The position numbers and the translations under genes were made by a program. Shown here one piece after another: positions 1 to 8,400 of a stretch of 13,398 bases of DNA (position 1 is the stretch's first letter; each line of letters opens with the position of its first letter). The notes under the pieces are model-generated. The model was given only the letters and a program-made list of their open reading frames with translations. It did no database searches and was not told the DNA's origin. This DNA is from Caldithrix sp. (lineage in GTDB: Bacteria > KSB1 > UBA2214 > DYKH01): the NCBI GenBank assembly GCA_020722685.1, contig DYKH01000111.1, forward strand, positions 4,064-17,461, read 5' to 3'.

Positions 1-2068
1 CTGCCGGGCCATCGCCATAATTTCCGGTCATGGAGTTGTAATAGGTTACTGTCTTGCTGGATGAGGCAACAGGACCTGAAGGATGATTAATGTAGGTATT
101 TTGGCCCGCATTATTATCGATAACTACATCACAGCCAAGGCAGTCTTTATCCAGTGTGGTTAGATTCAGGATATCTGTATAATCCCTGTCTGCATCGCAA
201 TGGTCAGTAGGCGCATCCATAACAATGGTTCGGCTCCAGGTATCGCCGGGGTGCAAAGTAACAGGTGGCCATGTGATTGTATGGCCGTTATCTGTGCCGC
301 CGCCGGGATCGGTTACTGTAAAATTGTCAGGGTAATCATCCGTTATAGCAACTGTTACATCTGGCGACCCTGCAGGGGCATGATAGGTGGCAGTAAGATC
401 ATAGGTCAGTCCGTGATCGCCAAGACTTGCTGAACGTGGTCCTGTCTTAGAGATATAGATATGCGGCACCGTGCCTGGGTCAACCGAAAAGTTTAGAGGC
501 CCTATAATAGGGGGCACGCCGACTACGCCGCATTCATCCAGGTAGGAGGGAGCAAAGGTTAGGTTTACCGGTCTTGTCCCCGCATACGCCTCTGCATAGC
601 AGGGTGAGCCGTCAGGGCCTGTCTGGAAGGTGAATTCCACCGTATCCCTCGTCCCACCGCTTTTGGTAATGTCCCCGATAACAAATTTTTTATGTTGATC
701 ATCCCAGGTGACGCTTCCCGCGCCGCCCGTAGTTACATTTATATTTTTTACACCCCAATCATCGGGGAGCCCTGAAAGGGCCATCTCAAAATCATTGGCA
801 GGGCCCGGACCCGTATTTTGTATCCAGATTGTGGTAGTATTTCCGGTAGTAGTATTCCAGCCGCAATAGGTAACAGAAGCTGGCTTTGTAACGGTAACAG
901 CAATATCGGGGGAGTTTTTCTCCAGAGCGGCGCTGACGGTTAAAGATTGGCTCTGGCAGGTAGTGCTCCCATCGCTCCAGCTTCCGCTTATCTGATTGGT
1001 AAGATGATCACAACTGTCAACGGTAACAACAAGGTGGTAGGTCTTTGTGGCGCCCGCCGCGACAGGGCCTGTGTTCCAGGTGGGATAAGAGACATTATTA
1101 CCGAGGTCATCCTTAAGGCTGACAAAACCAAATCCGCTTCCCAGGGTATCCGTCACATTGACGCCGTTAACTATTGCGCCGGTTCCGCCGTTTTTTATCT
1201 TTATATCCCAGGTAATTGTATCGCCTCTGTGCACGATCGGCTGCGCGCTCCCGCCGGAGGTTTTTGCCATGCTCAAATTCGGCAGGTTAACTGTGATGGA
1301 GCTTGAATCTGTATCATTAGAACTGCAATTCACCCAGGCGGACATTTTCAGGCCGGTGTCAGCGCCGCAGTTCGGTATGGCCTTGAATGTAAGATCTAAA
1401 TTTCCGCTGGCAGGGACGGTCTGATTTGACCAGGTAATGGTGTGCGGAGGACCCGCGGTCTCCGTGCCGCCCCCGGTATCGGTCACCCTGAAACCATCCG
1501 CAATGGTAGCAACGACCTGGGCATTGGAGGCAGGTGAGCTAGTGGAATTATGCACTCTGATTGTCCAGGTTCCTTCCTCCCCGATGGTAAGAGAGGTGGA
1601 TTCTGAGGAAAAGCTTATCTCAAGCTGCCTTATCGTGATATTGGAGGAATTTGCTGTAACGGTTATAGCGCCGCCGCCATATACAACTGTCATCTGCATA
1701 TGATCGCCTGACTGGGCATCACAGTTCGGTTTTGCCTTGTATGTCTTGAAAATGGAGCTATGTGCCGGAATTGTGAGATTCGTCCACGTCAGGGTGTGCG
1801 GCGGACCGGGATTTTCAGTTCCGCCTCCCGTATCGGTAATATCGTAGCCCGTGGGCAGGGTTATGGTGAGGTTGGCGTCTGTGACAGCCGTGTCGTCGGG
1901 GTTATGTATCTCCACCTGCCAGGTGCCTACCTCATTGACAAAGAGCTCGGTGGACTGGTCGGTGAATTGAACCTCCAGATCCGCGCAGGCAGACGAAGGC
2001 AGGAGAAAGACCAAAAATAAAAACGCAATAAATGTCCACCATCTTGAGTAATTATGTGCGTGTTTCAC
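1..2068 (-). CDS. Exported DUF11/CARDB-like Ig-repeat protein, 5'-complete, runs off left edge
   Basis: An uninterrupted frame of 689 codons from a GTG at 2066-2068 to the window edge; the 3' end is missing. GTG is preferred because GGAGAG lies 5 nt upstream and no in-frame ATG precedes the hydrophobic segment. Residues 1-29 are a signal peptide (a WWTFIAFLFLVFLLP core, then SACA before D30, a type I site). The rest is a string of beta-rich repeats of about 118-137 residues. Repeats 1, 2 and 5 carry the motif TDTGGGTE or TDPGGGTD (residues 78, 196, 586) followed by HTxTW. Each repeat has a Cys near its end (C116, C234, C353, C490, C624), mostly with a second one 14-23 residues on. Such repeats are Ig-like modules of surface proteins. 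The start overlaps the stop of the RAYT remnant as GTGA. No catalytic motif is visible. Partner and function are unknown; membership of the same operon is inferred. Confidence 0.88.
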   Translation of the reverse strand, partial: MKHAHNYSRWWTFIAFLFLVFLLPSSACADLEVQFTDQSTELFVNEVGTWQVEIHNPDDTAVTDANLTITLPTGYDITDTGGGTENPGPPHTLTWTNLTIPAHSSIFKTYKAKPNCDAQSGDHMQMTVVYGGGAITVTANSSNITIRQLEISFSSESTSLTIGEEGTWTIRVHNSTSSPASNAQVVATIADGFRVTDTGGGTETAGPPHTITWSNQTVPASGNLDLTFKAIPNCGADTGLKMSAWVNCSSNDTDSSSITVNLPNLSMAKTSGGSAQPIVHRGDTITWDIKIKNGGTGAIVNGVNVTDTLGSGFGFVSLKDDLGNNVSYPTWNTGPVAAGATKTYHLVVTVDSCDHLTNQISGSWSDGSTTCQSQSLTVSAALEKNSPDIAVTVTKPASVTYCGWNTTTGNTTTIWIQNTGPGPANDFEMALSGLPDDWGVKNINVTTGGAGSVTWDDQHKKFVIGDITKSGGTRDTVEFTFQTGPDGSPCYAEAYAGTRPVNLTFAPSYLDECGVVGVPPIIGPLNFSVDPGTVPHIYISKTGPRSASLGDHGLTYDLTATYHAPAGSPDVTVAITDDYPDNFTVTDPGGGTDNGHTITWPPVTLHPGDTWSRTIVMDAPTDHCDADRDYTDILNLTTLDKDCLGCDVVIDNNAGQNTYINHPSGPVASSSKTVTYYNSMTGNYGDGPA

Positions 2069-2073
2069 AAATT

Positions 2074-2079
2074 CTCTCC
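2074..2079 (-). promoter_or_regulatory. Ribosome binding site that decides the GTG start at 2068
   Basis: GGAGAG on the minus strand, 5 nt before the GTG at 2066-2068. It lies inside the last codons of the RAYT remnant. The only nearby ATG (in the AAGATGG context at about 2041) is out of frame with the signal peptide. Confidence 0.65.
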
Positions 2080-2092
2080 GTTATTATTTTCG

Positions 2093-2127
2093 CCCGTAGG
2101 GGCGGATATGGAATCCGCCCCTACGGG
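2093..2127. repeat. REP-like perfect palindrome inside the RAYT remnant
   Basis: Arms CCCGTAGGGGCGGAT (2093-2107) and ATCCGCCCCTACGGG (2113-2127) are perfect 15-bp inverted repeats around the 5-nt loop ATGGA. RAYT proteins act on palindromes of this type, so this is probably the element mobilised by this RAYT family. It is translated in frame as part of the RAYT C-terminal region. On the operon transcript it would form a very stable hairpin 14 nt upstream of the ribosome binding site of the next gene. Confidence 0.85.
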
Positions 2128-2403
2128 GGGGATTTCAATAATTCCGTGAATATGGTCTGGCATAATGACACATTCATGCAATTGAATATTGTTGAAATCA
2201 TTCGGTATTTCGTCCCAGATACGATGGAACATCATCCCCGCGTCATTCAATATCATTTTACTGTTTTCAATATCACCTGATAATTTTGATCGGTTTTGGG
2301 TGCAAACGGCGATAAAATACCATCCCGGTTGGGAATAATCATATCCTTTCAACCGAATGGATCGGCGGTGGCAGATGTCCGGATTGTATTTTGCCATTTT
2401 GAT

Positions 2404-5400
2404 TTACCTTTGTTCTCCATTGCGATTGTGTGAATCTGCGGTTGACATATATTTAAAGGTATCCTCATCAAACTTGAACCTCAAGGTTATGTAAATCCCG
2501 TCTGTGTGGTAACTGCCCTCTCCAAAGTCTCTATCCTCAAGCCCCTTGAAATTGTACCCCACAGAGAGCCACAGGTTTTTGACCAATCTGTATCCGGTCT
2601 CCACTCCGATATAATAATCAAGGGCGCTGGCATCATACTGATGAAGCACGCCGCCATGGACACCACAGACCCAGCGGTCTGTAATATCATACATCGCCCT
2701 TGCCGCTATCAGGTCTGTAAACGAACGGTAGGAATCGCCGTCGAAGCTGTCTTGCCGCCACTTCATGGCATACTTGCCTGAAAGGGTAAGAGGCTGATAT
2801 GGTTGATAGTTTGCCTCTAAAGAACCAACCAGTTTTATATCCTCATCGCCCGTGGCAATCTTTTCATTGATGAGTTTCACTTTGGCAAGGAAGTTGAATT
2901 TATCATACCGTATCGGCCTGTAGGCAAGGCCGGTTAAAAACTCGTTTAAGTATTCATCCGAACTGTCCTTATGATCCGTATAAGAAAGACGTTCCCTTGC
3001 AAAGAAGGTATAGTCGGCATTGATCTTCTGTGATGTGCCCAGCTCAAAAAGGTGCCTTGTCTCCTTTTTGCCGAACCTGAGCTCGTATCTGCCGGTAACC
3101 TTATAGAGATCAGGCAGGTATGAAAAACTCGAGGCAAGGGCGGTGAAGTCGTCATCTCCCCTGCCTTTGACCGTCTCGAACCTCTCCAGGCCGACATCCG
3201 CCGAAAGTTTCTCCGTGATATCGATTTTGTCCTTGATGCCGAGATTGGCGACATCCCTCGGGTTATCCACGGAATCCTCCATCCCGTAATTTCCAAAGAC
3301 GGAGATGTTTTTGCCAAGTTGCGAGGTCGCGCCGAAGAGGGTCCTGTGAAGCTCGACATCCTCGCCGCTCAGCCACTCATGAACGGCCCTCAGCCTTGTC
3401 TTGTCCGTCAATTGATATTCCAGCCCCGCGGCAGTCCTGTCAGGATAACCATCCCCGATAATATTTGTTCCTGTAGCGAGATAACCCGGCTTTGCGGTCG
3501 CGGCGTTGCCGCCTGTGCTGGTGAATGTGTCAAAGGGTGAACCCATAGAGGCAAAGCCCTTGCTGTCCAGACGGTCGCCGGATACAACCTGCTCTCTTAT
3601 CAGGGATGCCTTCAGTTTTTTTGTAAGATCGGCGGAAAGTCCCGCTTTTACAAGCTCCGCCTCCTGGTCTAAAGAGGATGTATGGATATCCGCATACCTC
3701 CCGCCGAGGATGCCTTCTAATTTATCCGTAATCTTATATTTGCCTTCGAGCCCTGCGGTCTGGAGCCTTTCATCCGTCTCGAGATTTTTTCTCTTTGATG
3801 CATCTAATTTTAGATCGGCGCCCTTAAAATATTCTGATTCTCCTTTCAGGGTATATTCCTCTACCGCGCCGCCAAACGATGACATGCTCGGATTCCTGAA
3901 TCCCTCTTCGGTATTGAGATACCTGGCCTCCGCCTTCAGGTCTTTTCCATAATCCGCCTTAATCGATGCCGTCTTTGAAGTACCCTTTTTGACGTCAAGC
4001 TCTTGCGTATCATAAACATCGCTCCTTGTTATTTCTCCCTTTGCCTCTATATGTTTATTTAACCGCCATTTGATATCGGCGCCGTAGAGCTTGCTGTCAT
4101 GAACGGAATTTTTCTCCAGGATGCCAGTCGAACCGATTTCCACCTTATCGTCAAATAGTTTTACCTTCGCCCTGCCGCCATAGATATCATTTTCTTTTGC
4201 CCCTTCTCTTGTCTCATATACCACGACAATATAGACGGGATTAAACTCTCCATCCACGCTCCTGACCGGCTCCTTAAAGAGGATATCCCCGCGGTCGTAG
4301 TCTATCCAGTAATCACTGTAGCGGGCTAACTCCGCAGAAGAGATAACCGTCGAGGGATTGTGACGGTCCCTTATCTCTATCCTTATCCTGTCGCTGTTTT
4401 CCACGATATCGCCGTGGGTCAGATGATAATAGCCCGATGTTCCGTCGCCCCGTATCTCATCCTTCACAATGGTCTGGTCGGTCTGCGACCAGAAGGACTT
4501 TGCGTCAAGATATTTTGTCTCTATATTTGCATCCGCGCCTGTAAAGGTGCGGTCATACCTTGCGGTCTCGGTATCGGTAAAGTCTGTCTTGAAATCACCG
4601 TACATGATATAATTTTTATCTCTTGCCAATTTTACATAGAGCTTTTTGCTGCTCTCGGCATCGTACCTCTCTATCGAAGAATCTCCATAGACCGGATAGT
4701 ACTTGTCCGGCTCAACCTGCTGGAAGAGTCTGCTTTTGTCTCTCGCCTTATCCGAATCGTAAGAAGCAGTCAGGAGATATTTGCCGAGGATAGTTCCTTT
4801 CGCAAAAAAGGCGAGTCTTCCGTCGGTGAAAAGCCCGTCGTTATCGTCCGTTTTATCGCCGCTGATACTCTTTTTGATATCGTTGTATCCGGCGGTTCCG
4901 CTTGCGATACCGACGATAATCCAGTCCCTGAGATAGGGGAGAAATTCGAGGGCCTTTTCCTTTTGGAGTCCTCCTGCAAGCGCCTTAATCTTCCTCGTTT
5001 CCGTCTTGTGGGCGGAGGATATCCTGACTATGGCCGCGCCTTTTGTGATGCGCGCCTGATAACCCTTCTGCTTTGGATTGGCATCGGGGGTGATAAATCT
5101 TCCCCTGTCCATCTCCAGATCAATAAATATTCCGTCAGGCAGAGGCAGGCCGTTTTCATCGAGGGGTTTGATGATTACCTCCGGTTCCGTCTTGCCATCG
5201 GCGGGCAGTTGATGGGGACGGGTATCTATCTCTATCTTCACAGGCATCATGGCGCGAAAGACCGTTATATGGTCCTTTCTCTTTTGACCGTCCTGATTCC
5301 AGGTAAATTCTATCTCGTTTTTGCCGGGTTTAAGGGGAACGCCCACATATTCAAAAATCGCGGTCTTGTCCTTCGTATCGAAGACCTTCTTCCCAACAGA

Positions 5401-8400
5401 TTTTTGGTCAACAACGGCATTGTTTATCTTAAGCTCAGGATGCGCATTTAACCCAAATCGCACCCTCAGGGTGATCTTATCTCTTGTTAAGAACTGCGCT
5501 TTATCGTCCGGCGATAATATGCCGAATTCCTTTTGGGAGGAAGGCGCGCCGACGGCCGGCTTCTTTGCGGTTAAATCAGGATGCATCTTGATATAAAGGC
5601 CTTTTATCCGCTCTTTGAGCTTTGATATTTCCTGTTCCTTTTCTTCTTTTGCCCTTTCGCCGAACACCTTTACATCTCCGTCCTTATCCACACCCGCGAT
5701 AAAATAGGGGGCTGTTTCCTTTGATGCGACAAGGTAGCTGATCTCAATGATTTCGTTCTGCTCGTATTTTTTGAGCTTGATCTTCTGACGGTCATTGTCA
5801 AAGGATTTGGAGTCAAATGCCCGGTCCATTCCCTCAAGCCGGATCCACGAAAGGTCTCCGAATCGAAGCGGAGGAGGGGAAGATTTCCCATCTATTTGAA
5901 GAGAATTTGCGTTGATTTCCACGCCGTGCGGCGCGGGTATCACGAGATAGGCATTTTGAAGGGGACCGACCATCCCTTTCTTGACCCTGACAGTCGCCTT
6001 CCGGCCGGAGATCTCCGCCGATTCCGCGGTTGCCGCGGCGGCAACAGTCTCATCTTCTATAATCTCTACCGGTCTATTGGGCTGCAATGTCTCATCCGTC
6101 ACTTTTTCCGGTTTGACAAGGGGTTTTTGCGCCCCCCATCCCCTTATCTCTATCTTCTCCTTCTTGATGTGATACTTCGACTGCAGGTAATCGGCCACGC
6201 TCTTTGCGCGGGCATGGGAAAGCTCCTCGTTTCCACCTTTCCATTTATGTGTCTGTCTGCTATCTGCGTGGCCTTCCACAGAAACCTTTAACTCGCTGAT
6301 ATCCTTTAGGGATTCAAATTGACTATCTATGACGGCCTTCGCTATCGGGGTTAAATCTGCTGAATCCGTCTTGAAATAACAGATTATCTTCATCTCTTTC
6401 CATGTTTTAAGAGATGCTTCCTTTTTCGTTTTTGGCGTAAGCAGAACTTTCCGTGTTTCAAGCCGGGCTTCCTTTTTCATTTTTGGCATAAGCAGAATAC
6501 GGACCGTTTCTTTTTCTATCCCTTTTGGTTTTATTCTAAAGTTTGCCTTGAACAGTCCGCCCTTTTTCAGATCCACAAACTGCGAATCCGTATCCCCCAT
6601 TGCCCGGTTGTTAACGCCGTCCACCTCCATTCCCTCGGGAAGGGATATTTTGTCCACTTTAATGACATGGGTCCCGGGCTTGATGCATTCAAAGTGATAT
6701 TTCCCCTCGCTGTCGGTCACGGTAAATGTGCCGTCTTCAAGATATAACCTTATACCCGGAACCCTGATCTCCCCTTCATCCTGTATTTTGTTGTCATTAT
6801 CGTCTATGAAGACCTTGCCGATGATAGTCTGACAGTCCCTGAAAACACCTTTATCAACCTTAACCTTGGCCGTGGCCTCATTGGAATCCATAGGTGTTCC
6901 GGACGAAGAGCGCCCCCTTGCCGTTACCCTGTTTATGCCGTCTCCCTTGTCCGCATCCGCCGCCACGATGGCGACATAGGTTAATTGTTTTTGAGACTGG
7001 GGGGCTATGGAGCCGATATCAGTCCAGGTCAATACCTTCCCCCCGCTGCTTATAACGGGGTCGGAAACAGGATTGCCGTCAAGCCTGCTTGTGCCTGATA
7101 CATATCTGAACCCCCGCGGCAGCGCATCGACTATTCTTACAGGCGCGCTTATCGTCATCGTCTTGCTGACATTCTTTGCGGTTATCGTATATTTCAGATA
7201 ATCTCCCGGCTCCACAATGTCTTTATTCGCCTGTTTTTCCACGACAAGGGTGTTTTCCGCGACCACGGTGTTGACCGTTGCATTTGAGGTTACAGTGGGC
7301 AGGCCTGTGCCTGTCATGGAAACTGTATTGTTTATCACCGTGGCATCGGGGGTGGTTGGGTCAATAAAAACATCAAAGGAGACCTCTCCTCTAAAACCGG
7401 CAGGGACTACTGGAAAAGTCCAGGTGATTGTGCCCCCGCTTCCCGCAGGTACATTCGGTGTAAATACGGCGCTGACAGCAATCGGAGGATTTATCCCTGA
7501 CATGTCCGGTATCGTTGCTGGCGGCAAACCGGTTATATTTGCGGGGTTTATCAGACGAACATCCATGACATCTTCAATAACCGCATTTGTCGCCGGAAAA
7601 CCGCCTGCATTTCCGAATGTGTTGGTAAAGCGCAGAAGCATGCCGGGGGGCACGTCTCCCGAAGGCAAAACCGTTTTAGAAAGAGGATCCCACATATTAG
7701 GCCCGAAAAGGATCCGATCTACAGTAGTGTTGGTTATTGTACTGTCATGAACGGATACCGCGGTAATGAGATCATGGTTCAGACTATCACAGGGCACAGT
7801 GGTGGGCGTAAATATCTTTACGACGATATTATACTCGGCGCCCGCGGCCAGCTCGCCTGTATCATACGCGCCATCGCCGTTTGTATCTACGAGGGGTGTG
7901 AGCCCATCGCTTTTAAAAACCCTTACTACGCTGCCCGGTATTTCATTGGCCGACCACGAGGTGGCGATATTAAACGTGTCGGCAGATGTCCCTGTATTTT
8001 TCAGGGTATTGGTAAAAACAATCGTCTGGGAACCATTGACGCCGCAGGAAGCAAACGCCGCCGTGGAAACATCAGCGGCATAGTTGATGGTATTTGGCCC
8101 GGCAGCCGGGTCGGGCGAGAGATAGCTTCCGGTTCCCGCGCCCGCGGGATCGCCTTTGGGCCCTATCTGAATACCGCGGATGGCATTAACCGCCGTTAAC
8201 GTGGTATTGCTCGGGCTGTCATCCCGGTTGCCTGCGCCATCCGCCCAGTCAACGGTCGCCTGATTGGAGATATTTCCCGCCGGCGCGTCCGCGTCCACCA
8301 CCGCATTCCAGTTAAACTCGTATGCTTGTCCTTTGGCAAGTGCGCCGGGGATAAACATGCCCACCTTATTGATGGCGGCGGTCCCTCCCCATCCGGCCAC

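Larger units (their letters stand above)
2065..2397 (-). pseudogene. REP-associated tyrosine transposase (RAYT, Y1/IS200-like), C-terminally truncated
   Basis: Encodes 110 residues. The N-terminus (RRSIRLKGYDYSQPGWYF, then AVCTQNR) and the block HECVIMPDHIHGIIE are typical of RAYTs. H-I-H in the latter is the HUH metal-binding motif of Y1 single-strand transposases. Family members usually run well past this point, into a C-terminal helical region that carries the catalytic tyrosine. Here the frame stops soon after GADSISAPTG, so the enzyme should be inactive. A 15-bp-arm palindrome (2093-2127) lies inside the coding sequence and encodes that GADSISA stretch. The ATG is 6 nt past the stop of the 2300-residue gene, with AAAGG upstream, so it is probably translated from the operon mRNA. 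Its TGA stop overlaps the GTG of the next gene. It is most likely an insertion between two operon genes that later lost its 3' part. Confidence 0.85.

Noticed and set aside
1980..2000. Possible lipobox SSAC at the end of the left gene's signal peptide
   Set aside because: Position -3 is Ser, not Leu/Val/Ile, and ACA before Asp is a better type I cleavage site.
947..2020. Several 80-120-codon plus-strand frames
   Set aside because: They are antisense to the continuous 689-codon minus frame with a signal peptide and periodic repeats; their compositions look like reverse-complement shadows.
4360..5451. 363-codon open frame on the plus strand
   Set aside because: It lies wholly antisense to the Ig-like/barrel part of the 2300-residue gene, has no RBS or recognisable domain, and the minus frame has clear domains throughout.
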